From: CAVWNR01 sp963756525
GTDB lineage: Bacteria > Actinomycetota > Actinomycetes > Mycobacteriales > Jatrophihabitantaceae
DNA length: 64,000 bases
Direction of reading: 5' to 3'
NCBI GenBank assembly: GCA_963756525.1
Contig: CAVWNR010000009.1
Location: 868,001 to 932,000 of the forward strand
Part shown: positions 16,746 to 25,186 of the stretch, in pieces
Layout: each line of letters opens with the position of its first letter
How positions within the stretch are numbered: position 1 is the stretch's first letter
Position numbers and translations under genes: made by a program
Notes under the pieces: model-generated
Databases searched by the model: none
Seen by the model: the letters and a program-made list of their open reading frames with translations, nothing else
Told to the model about the DNA's origin: nothing

Positions 16746-18026
16746 TTACGCCGCCGAACCGCGGACGTCGTCGTAGGCGAGCTCCGGCCGCCCGGCTGGC
16801 GTGAAGTGGGGCAGCCACCGCGCGAGCCGCTCCGGGGCGAACAGCTCGTCCAGCGCGAGGTAAACCGTGCCGGTCAGGCCGGCCGTCTCGACGAGCGCCG
16901 ACATTTCGATGCGTAGTGTCCGGGTGGCCAGCGGGAGGGAGCGCCGGTACACCGACTCGCGGATCGCGGCCAGAACGTGGTCGCCGGCACGGACGACTGA
17001 GCCGCCCAGCACGACGAGCCCGGGGTTGTAAAAGCTCACCAGGGTGGCGAGCGTCGTGCCGACCAGACGGCCGGCGCGGGCGAGCAGCGCCCGCGCCGGG
17101 GCGTCGCCGCGCTCGGCCGCCGCGGCCACGTCGACGGCGGTCAACCGTCCGGTCTCGGCGAACATCTCGGCCATCAACGGGCTCCCGCCGCTATCAGCGA
17201 GCCGCCGTCCCTCCCGGGCGAGCGCAGCGCCGCCGGCGACCGCCTCGAGGCAGCCGGTGTTGCCGCAGCGGCAGATGACGTTCTCCGCCTCGGCGACCGC
17301 CACGTGCCCGATGTCCCCGGCACACCCGTTGCTGCCGCGGTGCAGCCGGCCACCGGAGACGAGCCCGGCGCCGATGCCGGTGCCGATTTTGACGTACAGC
17401 AGGTCGTGAGCCTCCGCCGCGCGGGGGTTCAGGCGCAGCTCGCCGAGCGCGAGGAGGTTGACATCGTTGTCGACCCAGGTCGGGGCATCCCAGCGCCGGG
17501 ACAGCCGCTCGCGGATCGGGTAGCCGTCCCAGCCGGGCATTATCGGCGGCGCCACCGGCAGGCCGCTGCTGAACTCGACCGGGCCCGGTACGCCGAGGCC
17601 GACGCCCCACACCGGAATGTCACCGTGTCGCCGGAGCAAGCCGTCGGCCAGCTGTTCGGCGCGCTGGAGGACGGCCTCCGGGCCGTCGGCGACGTCTATT
17701 GCCTCGGACACCCGGTCGGTCAGGCGCCCGGACAGGTCTGCGACCCCCACGTTCATGTGGGCGGCGCCGATGTCCACGCCGATGACCGCGCCGGCCTCGG
17801 ACCGAAGTCGGAGCTGGCGCGGGGCGCGACCGCCGGTCGACGGCCCGGTACCCGCGCCGACGACCAACCCCGCGTCCTCGAGCTCGGCCACTCGTGCAGC
17901 GACCACGCTGCGGCCCAGCCCGACCTGCTGTGTTAACCGCGGCTGAGTCGTTCCCCGGCCACCGCGGATAGCTTCGAGCACGGCGGTCAAGTTGTCGATT
18001 CGTTCCGTGGGCACCTGCGACTCCAT
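16746..18026 (-). CDS. ROK-family transcriptional regulator
   Basis: The 426-residue protein has an N-terminal winged helix (TTQPRLTQQVGLGRSVVAAR) followed by a ROK sugar-kinase-like domain. The phosphate motif VIGVDIGAAHMNVGV, the EIGH-like segment GDIGHVAVAE and the zinc cluster CRCGNTGCLE are clear. Regulators of this type (NagC/Mlc/XylR) sense sugars. It is divergent from an ABC transporter for a sugar-like substrate and probably represses it. The effector may be the glycoside or the sugar released from it. Confidence 0.9.
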   Translation of the reverse strand: MESQVPTERIDNLTAVLEAIRGGRGTTQPRLTQQVGLGRSVVAARVAELEDAGLVVGAGTGPSTGGRAPRQLRLRSEAGAVIGVDIGAAHMNVGVADLSGRLTDRVSEAIDVADGPEAVLQRAEQLADGLLRRHGDIPVWGVGLGVPGPVEFSSGLPVAPPIMPGWDGYPIRERLSRRWDAPTWVDNDVNLLALGELRLNPRAAEAHDLLYVKIGTGIGAGLVSGGRLHRGSNGCAGDIGHVAVAEAENVICRCGNTGCLEAVAGGAALAREGRRLADSGGSPLMAEMFAETGRLTAVDVAAAAERGDAPARALLARAGRLVGTTLATLVSFYNPGLVVLGGSVVRAGDHVLAAIRESVYRRSLPLATRTLRIEMSALVETAGLTGTVYLALDELFAPERLARWLPHFTPAGRPELAYDDVRGSAA

Positions 18027-18289
18027 CCCTCACGCACCGCTTAGTTGTGCTTCCACAAAAGTACCCGCGCACCGTCGAGTTGATTAACTGCGCATACGCG
18101 TCGACAGCGCGCATGCCCTCATGTTTGTAAGCCGCATAATACGGCCATCCATACGATTTATGTCCAGTATCAGCAAACTTAGGTTGTGTATCAGCAAATG
18201 CTCTGTGACACTTTCGATACTGGATCTCGACCGCTCGGCGAGGTCAGGGCATCTCCCCGGGGCAGCTCCGGGTCACGGAAAGGCTTCCC
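18027..18289. promoter_or_regulatory. Divergent regulatory region with repeats between ROK and transporter genes
   Basis: The 263-bp gap is AT-richer than its surroundings. TATCAGCAAA occurs twice in direct orientation (18168-18177 and 18189-18198), exactly 21 bp apart, two helical turns. CCAGTATC (18164-18171) is matched by its reverse complement GATACTGG (18216-18223). These fit an operator for the ROK protein; which repeat it binds is unknown. Confidence 0.5.
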
Positions 18290-19588
18290 ATGACGTTCTC
18301 GATCGACCGGCAACGTCGCTGCGCCGCCGCGCTCGCCCTGCCGCTGGCGGGCGCTCTGCTACTGGCCGCCTGTGGCGGCAGCAGCTCGAGCAGCAGCTCC
18401 GGTGGCGCGGAACCGCAGTCCCTCACGTTTTCCTATGCCAGCTCCACCAGCACCGAGAACGCCTACGAGGACCTGGCCAAAGACTACATGTCCGCGCACC
18501 CCGGCGTGAAGATCAAGACGAACAAGATCGCCCTCAGCGCCTTCAACGAGACGTTGACGACGCAGCTGCAGTCCGGCAACGGTCCGGACGTGATGTACAT
18601 GAACGCGGGCACGGGGCAGGCCGCCTCGATCGGCCAGCTCGCCAAGGCGAACCTGCTCCTGCCGCTGGACTCGAGCGACAGGGGCTCGATCCCGGACGCC
18701 GAGATGGCCGGTTACTCCTACAACAAGACCCTCTACGGGCTGCCCAGCGCGACCGCCATCAGCGGGGTGATCTGGAACGACGACCTGGCCAAGCACAGCG
18801 GGGTGACCGTCACGGCGACCTCGACGCTGCAGGACGTGCTCTCTCAATGCGGCAAGGCCAAGTCGGCGGGCAAGTCGATCTACGGCCTGGCCGGCTCCAT
18901 CTCCCAGAACACCGGCATCCTCGCGATGGAGGTTGCTTCGTCCACGGTGTACGGACCGAACCCGAACTGGAACCAGGACCGGGCGCAGGGTAAGACCACC
19001 TTCGACAAGACCGCCGGGTGGCACCAGGCGCTGCAGGCGGTCGTCGACCTCAACAAGTCCGGCTGCTTCCAGGCCGGCGCCGCAGGCGCCGGCCTGGACG
19101 CGCTCACCAACGGCGCGTCGCAGGGCACGCTGTTCGGCTTCTTCGCACCCAGCGGCGCGACCAAGGACATCATGGACGCCGCCCACGGCGCGGTGAAGCT
19201 CGTCGCGCTGCCGTTCCCGGCGCCCCAGGGCACCAAGCAGTACATGGCCGTGACGTCGAACATCGGTCTGGCCGGCAACAAGAAGACAAAGAGCCCGAAG
19301 CTGGTCCAAGACTTCATCAAGTTCTCGGTGACCCCCGCCGAGGCCAAGAAGTTCGCCGACGACCAGGGCAGCATCCCGATCGGTACTCCCTCCGCGTCGG
19401 ACCTGCTGCCGCAGTACCAACCGGTCGCGGCACTGCTGCAGAACGAGCAGTTCCGCCCGTTCGGAGCGGACGACTGGCCGAACGGCCAGGTCTACGACGC
19501 CCTCGGCTCCGGCGTCACCGGCCTGCTGACCGGCCAGAAGAGCATCGACGGCGTGCTCAAGTCCATGGACGCCGCCTGGGGCGACTGA
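18290..19588 (+). CDS. ABC transporter substrate-binding lipoprotein (sugar type)
   Basis: The 432-residue extracytoplasmic binding protein has a lipoprotein signal ending in LLAACGG, with the lipobox cysteine near residue 28, followed by a serine/glycine linker. The mature part matches the family-1 sugar-binding fold (LTFSYASSTST...AYEDLAKDYM, then FNETLTTQLQSGNGPDVMYMN). It would capture the substrate outside the cell and pass it to the two permeases downstream. Gene context suggests a glycoside, possibly a C-glycoside; this is inference. Confidence 0.9.
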   Translation: MTFSIDRQRRCAAALALPLAGALLLAACGGSSSSSSSGGAEPQSLTFSYASSTSTENAYEDLAKDYMSAHPGVKIKTNKIALSAFNETLTTQLQSGNGPDVMYMNAGTGQAASIGQLAKANLLLPLDSSDRGSIPDAEMAGYSYNKTLYGLPSATAISGVIWNDDLAKHSGVTVTATSTLQDVLSQCGKAKSAGKSIYGLAGSISQNTGILAMEVASSTVYGPNPNWNQDRAQGKTTFDKTAGWHQALQAVVDLNKSGCFQAGAAGAGLDALTNGASQGTLFGFFAPSGATKDIMDAAHGAVKLVALPFPAPQGTKQYMAVTSNIGLAGNKKTKSPKLVQDFIKFSVTPAEAKKFADDQGSIPIGTPSASDLLPQYQPVAALLQNEQFRPFGADDWPNGQVYDALGSGVTGLLTGQKSIDGVLKSMDAAWGD

Positions 19589-19595
19589 GCCGGCC

Positions 19596-19626
19596 GCGGG
19601 TGGGGCGGCAGGTCCGCCCCACCCGC
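19596..19626 (+). terminator. Strong hairpin between binding protein and permease genes
   Basis: GCGGGTGGGGCGG and CCGCCCCACCCGC form a perfect 13-bp stem around a 5-nt loop, 8 nt after the binding-protein stop. Such structures often attenuate transcription or protect the upstream message, giving more binding protein than permease. Confidence 0.65.
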
Positions 19627-19660
19627 TCCGCTCACCGGATGACGGGACGAGGAGCAGCAG

Positions 19661-20605
19661 ATGACGACGATGCAAGGCCGACCCACCCAGACCGGACCGG
19701 CCGGCCAGCGCCAAGCCGGACCGGTGAAGCGGCCGTGGCGGCGCTCAGCGCGAATCGGCTACGGGCGCTGGTGGTGGGCACTGCCCGCCGTGGCGTTGAT
19801 GCTCGCGCTGATCTACGCGACGACGGCCAGCGGTGCCTTCTACGCGTTCACCAACTGGACCGGCGTCGGACCGTTCAAGGTCACCGGTCTGCACAACTTC
19901 AAGCGGATCTTCCAGACCAGCGAGCTGACCGGGGCGCTGGAGAACACGCTGATCCTCGCGTTCGCCTTCCTCGTGCTGACCAACGCGCTCGGCCTACTGT
20001 TCGCGCTCGCCCTCAACCGCGGCCTCAAGACGCGCTACGTGCTGCGGATGTTTCTGTTCATGCCGGTAGTCATCGCGCCGATCGCGGTGTCCTACATCTG
20101 GAAATTTATCTTCGCCTTCGACGGACCGCTCAACCAGACGCTGTCCGCGATCGGGCTGAAGAGCCTGCGCCAGGACTGGCTGGCCTCGCCGCACCGTGCG
20201 CTCGCCTGCGTCCTTGTGGTCATGGTGTGGCAGAACATCGGCTTCGTCATGGTGATCTACCTGGCCGGCCTGGCGACAGTGCCGGTCGAGCTGGAGGAGG
20301 CGGCAGCTCTGGACGGGGCGGGCACCGTCCGCCGGTTCCGGTCGATCACGGTGCCGATGATTCAGCCGTCGATCGCGATCGCCACGACCCTCATGCTGAT
20401 CCAGGGGCTGCGCATCTTCGACCAGGTGCTCGCCCTGACCGGGGGTGGCCCGGCGGGAGCGACCCAGACCCTCGCGACCGAGGTGTACCAGCAGAGCTTT
20501 GTGTTCAACAACTTCGGGTTCGGTGCCGCGCTCGCCCTCGTCCTGAGCGTGCTCATCGTTTTATTCACCGCGGTCCAGCAATACGCGACCCGCGACCGCA
20601 TATAG
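19661..20605 (+). CDS. ABC transporter permease (MalF-type)
   Basis: The 314-residue membrane protein has six predicted transmembrane segments and the EAA loop ELEEAAALDGAGTVRRFRSI, which contacts the ATPase. It follows the binding protein after a hairpin, with GACGAGGAGCAGCAG upstream of the ATG. It forms the translocation pore with the next gene product. Confidence 0.9.
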   Translation: MTTMQGRPTQTGPAGQRQAGPVKRPWRRSARIGYGRWWWALPAVALMLALIYATTASGAFYAFTNWTGVGPFKVTGLHNFKRIFQTSELTGALENTLILAFAFLVLTNALGLLFALALNRGLKTRYVLRMFLFMPVVIAPIAVSYIWKFIFAFDGPLNQTLSAIGLKSLRQDWLASPHRALACVLVVMVWQNIGFVMVIYLAGLATVPVELEEAAALDGAGTVRRFRSITVPMIQPSIAIATTLMLIQGLRIFDQVLALTGGGPAGATQTLATEVYQQSFVFNNFGFGAALALVLSVLIVLFTAVQQYATRDRI

Positions 20606-20619
20606 ATCGGACGGCTGCC

Positions 20620-21462
20620 GTGTTCCGCTACACCAAGAAAACCCTCGCGATCGAGATCGTGACGATCATCGCGACGCTCCTCATGCTCATGCCGTTCTAC
20701 CTCCTCATCGCCACCTCATTGAAGACCGGTGACCAGGTCCTGAAGACCTCGACGCTGTCGTTTCCGACCAGCCCGACGTTCCAGAACTTCGTCACCCTGC
20801 TGTCCCCGTCGAGCAGCGCCTCGTCGAGCATCTTCAAGGGCCTGTTCAGCAGCGCCATCATCACCGCCGGGACCATCATCGCGCTCGTCGTGGTCGGCTC
20901 ACCGGCCGCCTACGTCTTGACCCGCAGCACCAGCCGCTGGAGCGGCCGAACCTACTACCTGTTCCTCATCGCGATCCTGCTGCCGACGCAACTCGGCATC
21001 GTCCCGCTCTACTCGGAGGCCCGCACCCTCGGCCTGACCGGGACACCGTGGGGGATGATCGTCGTCTACACCGGCACGCTGATGCCGCTGTCGGTGTTCC
21101 TCTACGGCGGCTTCTTCCGGCGGCTGCCCAAGGACTACGAGGAAGCGGCGATCGTCGACGGCGCATCCCGCGCCGGGACGTTCATCCGCATCGTCTTCCC
21201 CCTGATGGGACCGGCGACCGGCACGGTCGCCATTCTCGCTGGCCTGATCGTGTGGAACGACTTCTTCACCGCGCTGATCTTCCTCAACGGCTCGAACTAC
21301 CAGACGCTGCCGGTCGTCATGTACAACTACGTCGGTTCGCTGGTCTCCCAGTGGAACCTCATCTTCGCGGTTGTCATCGTGTCGATGGTGCCGATCCTGG
21401 CGTTCTACTTCTTCGCTCAAAAGAGATTCATCCAGGGCTACACCGGCGGACTGAAGGGTTGA
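20620..21462 (+). CDS. ABC transporter permease (MalG-type)
   Basis: The 280-residue permease starts at a GTG 14 nt after the previous stop. It has the N-terminal MPFYLLIATSLKTGDQ segment of MalG-like proteins, about six transmembrane segments and the EAA loop DYEEAAIVDGASRAGTFIRI. No ATP-binding subunit gene is present anywhere in the island, so the transporter probably uses a shared MsmK-type ATPase encoded elsewhere. Confidence 0.9.
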   Translation: MFRYTKKTLAIEIVTIIATLLMLMPFYLLIATSLKTGDQVLKTSTLSFPTSPTFQNFVTLLSPSSSASSSIFKGLFSSAIITAGTIIALVVVGSPAAYVLTRSTSRWSGRTYYLFLIAILLPTQLGIVPLYSEARTLGLTGTPWGMIVVYTGTLMPLSVFLYGGFFRRLPKDYEEAAIVDGASRAGTFIRIVFPLMGPATGTVAILAGLIVWNDFFTALIFLNGSNYQTLPVVMYNYVGSLVSQWNLIFAVVIVSMVPILAFYFFAQKRFIQGYTGGLKG

Positions 21463-21466
21463 TGTC

Positions 21467-21877
21467 GTGATGATGCCGGAACAGATCATCGAGAAGGGAT
21501 CCCTCATCTCCCGCGGCGATCGGGTCGGGCTGTCGGTGCGGATGCCGTGGTACCGGGCGCTGCCGCTGTCCTCGGTCGCCGACGTCGATTGGTCAATCGA
21601 CGGGGTTTCCGTGCCCCGCGAGTCGATCACCTGGACGGTCGACGGGGTGACCCGGCGGCTCGACCAGCTGCCACTGCGGCACGACGAATGGTGGTACGTC
21701 CTGGACTCGGCGCACCTGGAGGGCGATCGTCCCGTCCTGGATGGCCTGGACGACCAGGACGAGCACGACGTCAGCGTCAGTCTGAGCCTTTTTATCCCGT
21801 ACATCACCACCGACTTCGGCGTGCTGAAGATCGAGGAGAAGGACACCAAGACCATGCCGCTGCAGGTCGGGTCGTGA
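21467..21877 (+). CDS. C-glycoside deglycosidase beta subunit (CGDB/DUF6379), copy 1
   Basis: The 136-residue beta-rich protein has the segment VRMPWYRALPLSSVADVDWS, shared in outline with two other small proteins in this window (P-[WY]-Y-R-x-L). This matches the small subunit of C-glycoside deglycosidases (CarC/DgpC type), which pairs with a TIM-barrel subunit. It begins 5 nt after the permease stop, so it is in the transporter operon; GTG 21467 and ATGs at 21470 and 21473 are alternatives. Its stop overlaps the start of the alpha subunit (GTGA). Confidence 0.8.
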   Translation: MMMPEQIIEKGSLISRGDRVGLSVRMPWYRALPLSSVADVDWSIDGVSVPRESITWTVDGVTRRLDQLPLRHDEWWYVLDSAHLEGDRPVLDGLDDQDEHDVSVSLSLFIPYITTDFGVLKIEEKDTKTMPLQVGS

Positions 21878-22971
21878 GCCCCCCGCTCGGGACGCCGGTC
21901 CAGGGCGTCACGCTGTACAGCTTCACCCGAGCGTTCCACGCCCGGCGGTTCAGCTTCGAGGACCTGGTCCGCGAGGTCGCCCGCCGGGGCCTCGGGCCCG
22001 GGCTGGAGTTGGTCGGGTTCCAGAGCATCAAGGGCTTCCCGCACATCGACCCCCGCTTTGTCGAGCGCTTCCGGACGGTGCTGGACCAGACCGGTTTCGT
22101 GCCCACCGCGCTCGCGGCCAACGCGGACGCCGGTCTGCGCCGCGACCGGATGCTCACCGACGACGAGCTCGTCGACTACATGCGGCCACAGATCGCGGCC
22201 GCCCGCGAGCTCGGCTTCCCGGTCGTGCGGGTGCAGATCTCCCTCACCCCGGACGACATGGAACGCCTGCTGCCGGTCGCCGAGCACTACGGCGTGAAGC
22301 TGGGCCTGGAGATCCATTCCGAGCAGCACCCCAAGCACCCGCGGATCCAGGCGCTACTCGAGCGCTACGAGAGGCTCGGCTCGCCGCTCCTCGGCTTCAC
22401 CCCAGACTGGGGCGCCAGCCTGCGCGCCGTCCCCAGCACGCTGCTGCGCAAGTACCGCGAGGCCGGTTACAGCGAGGACCTGGTGACCGGCCTGGAGCAG
22501 CTGTGGCAAGCGCATCACGCGGAGGGACCACCGCTGTCGGCCGAGCAGCACGGCCGCTGGTTCGGCGAGGTCGTCGAATTCGCACACCGGCACGGCGCCG
22601 GCGAGCGGGCGATCGAGATGGCCGTCAACATCACCGGCCTGTTCGGACACGCGCCGGCCTCGGACTGGGCCGACGTCCTGCCCTGGGCAGTGCACACGCA
22701 CGGCAAGTTCTACGAAATCGACCCGGCCGGAGACGAGCCCTCGGTCCCGGTCCGCGACATCGTCGACCTGTACGTGCGCAACGGCTACTCGAAGGCGATC
22801 TCCAGCGAATGGGAAGGCTTCCACTGGAACGACTGGGACGACCCGTTCGACGTCGTCGCCGCCGAGCAGGCCCTCATCCGCGCGAGCGCGCGGGACAGCG
22901 GGTCCCGCGTCGTGACCGACCCGCACGAGGCCCGCGCCCTGCTCGCCACTCCCGAAGGAGCACAACACTGA
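21874..22971 (+). CDS. C-glycoside deglycosidase alpha subunit (sugar-phosphate isomerase/epimerase fold), copy 1
   Basis: The 365-residue TIM barrel of the xylose-isomerase-like/AP-endonuclease-2 type starts at a GTG overlapping the beta-subunit stop. Probable metal ligands are Glu in LGLEIHSE, Asp in GFTPDWG, His in VHTHGKFYEID and Glu in ISSEWEGF. The opening VQGVTLYSFTRAF and the SSEWEG ending recur in copies 2 and 3. CarB/DgpB-type enzymes use a metal and a histidine to break the sugar-aryl C-C bond of a 3-oxo C-glycoside by beta-elimination. Substrate specificity is unknown. Confidence 0.8.
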   Translation: MSPPLGTPVQGVTLYSFTRAFHARRFSFEDLVREVARRGLGPGLELVGFQSIKGFPHIDPRFVERFRTVLDQTGFVPTALAANADAGLRRDRMLTDDELVDYMRPQIAAARELGFPVVRVQISLTPDDMERLLPVAEHYGVKLGLEIHSEQHPKHPRIQALLERYERLGSPLLGFTPDWGASLRAVPSTLLRKYREAGYSEDLVTGLEQLWQAHHAEGPPLSAEQHGRWFGEVVEFAHRHGAGERAIEMAVNITGLFGHAPASDWADVLPWAVHTHGKFYEIDPAGDEPSVPVRDIVDLYVRNGYSKAISSEWEGFHWNDWDDPFDVVAAEQALIRASARDSGSRVVTDPHEARALLATPEGAQH

Positions 22972-23369
22972 TGGCCACCGGTGACACCGTCCTGAGCGAC
23001 GACAGCCTGACCTGCCGCCCGGACGGACTGGCGATAGCCCTGACCGTGCCCTGGTATCGCAGCCTCTGGTTATCCAGCGTCACCGACATCGCTGTCGCGG
23101 TGAACGGGACAGCTGTGCCGGCGAACGACCTGCGGGTGGAACTCGGCGGACGCACCTACCGCGTCGAGGAGCTGGGCGAGCAGTGGCAGACGCTGTGGTT
23201 CATCCAGGACCGGCTGGTCGTCGTCGTCCCGATGGATCCGCCGCCGGTAGCGGGGCAGCGCGTCGACGTCCAGGTCACCGTCGAGCTGCGCCTGCCGTAC
23301 ATGCAAATTGCCCCGATGACCTACGTGACGAACCACGCCACCAACTCCCGCACACTCGTCGCCTGCTGA
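22971..23369 (+). CDS. C-glycoside deglycosidase beta subunit (CGDB/DUF6379), copy 2
   Basis: The 132-residue protein starts at an ATG overlapping the preceding stop (TGATG), with GAAGGAG 10 nt before. It shares LTVPWYRSLWLSSVTDIAVA with copy 1 and ends in a strand LRLPYMQIAPMTYVTNH equivalent to LFIPYITTDFGVLK of copy 1. It is the small partner of the TIM barrel encoded next. Divergence from copy 1 is large, so the duplication is not recent. Confidence 0.8.
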   Translation: MATGDTVLSDDSLTCRPDGLAIALTVPWYRSLWLSSVTDIAVAVNGTAVPANDLRVELGGRTYRVEELGEQWQTLWFIQDRLVVVVPMDPPPVAGQRVDVQVTVELRLPYMQIAPMTYVTNHATNSRTLVAC

Positions 23370-23378
23370 GAGGTCTCG

Positions 23379-24446
23379 ATGACGACAACAGTCCCCGCCC
23401 CCGCCCCGGCCGCCGCCCCCGCGGTGCCGGGGTCTGACATCAAGCTTGGCCTGACGCTCTACTCGCTCACCAGCGAATGGGCCGCGGGCCGCTACGACCT
23501 GCACGGCATGCTCGACACCGTGGCCGCCGCGGGCATCGGACCCGGGATCGAGATCGTCGCGTCCCAGACCCTGCGTACCTACCCGCTCGTCACCGAACAG
23601 TTCGTCCGCGAATGGCATGACGCGTTCGACCAGCACGGGTTCGTTCCCAGCTCCTTCGGTGCGAACCTCGACATGGGCCGTCGGCGGGACCGGGACATGA
23701 CCCCGGACGAGGAGTACGAGTTCACCGCCGCGCAGTTCCGCAGCGCGCACGCCCTCGGCTTCTCCCTGGTGCGCATCCAGAGCGCGAAACGGGAGCTGAT
23801 CCGCCGGCTGATGCCGCTCGCCGAGGAACTCGACCTGACGCTCGGCTGGGAGATCCACGCCCCGATGGGGCCGAACTCCCCGCAGATGCTGCAGATCCGT
23901 GAGCTGTACGAACAGATCGGATCACCGCGACTCGGGTTCGTCGCCGACTTCAGCTCGACGATGCACAGCATGTCACCGACCTTGCTGCGCAAGCTCGCCC
24001 GGATGGGCCTGGAACAGCAGGACCTCCAGCGGCTGCAAGAGATCTGGGCGCTGGACAGCGGAATCAACGAGCGCCACGCCGAGTTCGTCTCCTACCTGAA
24101 CTCGCGCGGGATCGCCCCCGAGAGTCTCGGCTCGTTCGCCCGGCTCGCCTTCAACATGCACGGCCATGTCGAGCCGCGCGAGTGGACCGACATCATGGAC
24201 CGCATCGTGCACGTGCACGCCAAGTTCTACGACATCGACGACACCGGAGCCGAGCCGGCCATCGACTACCCAGAACTGGTCCGGGTGTTTGTCGACGGCG
24301 GCTACTCCGGCTTCTTCTCCAGCGAATGGGAAGGCCACGCCTTCGCCGACCTGGGCGAAGCCGACCCCGTCGAGCTCATCCGGAAACAGCACGCCCTCAT
24401 CCGCCGCGCCGTCACCGCCACGCTCGCCCAGACCAGCGCCGACTAA
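23379..24446 (+). CDS. C-glycoside deglycosidase alpha subunit, copy 2
   Basis: The 355-residue TIM barrel has an Ala/Pro-rich N-terminal tail of about 20 residues, then IKLGLTLYSLTSEWAAGRYD. Likely metal ligands are Glu in LGWEIHAPMG, Asp in GFVADFSS, His in VHVHAKFYDID and Glu in FSSEWEGHAF. It lies 9 nt after copy 2 of the beta subunit, behind GAGAGG, and would form a complex with it. It closes the transporter-deglycosidase operon. Confidence 0.8.
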   Translation: MTTTVPAPAPAAAPAVPGSDIKLGLTLYSLTSEWAAGRYDLHGMLDTVAAAGIGPGIEIVASQTLRTYPLVTEQFVREWHDAFDQHGFVPSSFGANLDMGRRRDRDMTPDEEYEFTAAQFRSAHALGFSLVRIQSAKRELIRRLMPLAEELDLTLGWEIHAPMGPNSPQMLQIRELYEQIGSPRLGFVADFSSTMHSMSPTLLRKLARMGLEQQDLQRLQEIWALDSGINERHAEFVSYLNSRGIAPESLGSFARLAFNMHGHVEPREWTDIMDRIVHVHAKFYDIDDTGAEPAIDYPELVRVFVDGGYSGFFSSEWEGHAFADLGEADPVELIRKQHALIRRAVTATLAQTSAD

Positions 24447-24514
24447 TCAGCCGACCGCTACAACACTTCCGTGCGTAAAGCCCGGTCTGCTCTAACTTCA
24501 GCGGAAGGAACTCC

Positions 24515-24979
24515 GTGCAAAGTCCTGCACCGACTATCGACGACCGTCTTCAGTGGCTTGTCGACAGAGCTGCTGTTACCGACCTCATCCTCGACTTCGC
24601 CCGTTGTGTCGACGACGACGACAAGCAGCGCTACGCGTCGAACTTCACCGAGGACGGCACCCTTGTGCTTCCCTTTGCTGAAGTGCATGGTCGCGCCGAA
24701 ATACTCGCAATGCCCGGGCCCCCGCCCTCGTGGGCCACGCAACATCTCATTGCGAACATCGTCATCGACATTAACGGGGACGTCGCGAATACCAGGGCGT
24801 GGGTCATCGCAACCCATGTATTCGACCGAGAGCACCGCTCCCGCAATGCCCATGCTGGAGGCTGGTATCGGCACAAAGTCGTCCGTACCGACGAGGGCTG
24901 GAAGTTCCAGCGAGTCGAACTCGAAATCGTTTGGGACGAGGACACGCCGATGATTCCTGACAAGGTGCACCTGGCCTGA
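24515..24979 (+). CDS. SnoaL-like / NTF2-fold protein
   Basis: The 154-residue protein starts at a GTG behind GGAAGGA. DRAAVTDLILDFARCVDDDD then YASNFTEDGTLVLPF is the typical opening of SnoaL-like polyketide-cyclase/ring-hydroxylase small-subunit-fold proteins. The cone-shaped fold binds hydrophobic, often aromatic, ligands. In this setting it could act as an isomerase or binding protein for the aglycone, but no catalytic residues can be assigned. Confidence 0.75.
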   Translation: MQSPAPTIDDRLQWLVDRAAVTDLILDFARCVDDDDKQRYASNFTEDGTLVLPFAEVHGRAEILAMPGPPPSWATQHLIANIVIDINGDVANTRAWVIATHVFDREHRSRNAHAGGWYRHKVVRTDEGWKFQRVELEIVWDEDTPMIPDKVHLA

Positions 24980-25186
24980 GCTTGTGGCCCAAGGACCGGT
25001 GCCAAACCAGAAACCAACTCCCTCGGGTGGTCCCCTGCGGAGTGCCCTAGTGCTTTGAGTGCTCGCCCACAAGTTTTCCGGATCAATGACAAGTTCCGTC
25101 ATCGGCTCAGATAAGCAGCATGGTGCCTTTCGCTAGATATCCGCCCAAGTACAAGACAATTCATTCACAGCTTGAAGGAGCTTCTG

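Noticed and set aside
18359..19714. 451-codon minus-strand open frame
   Set aside because: It lies opposite the substrate-binding protein, whose lipobox and fold are clear.
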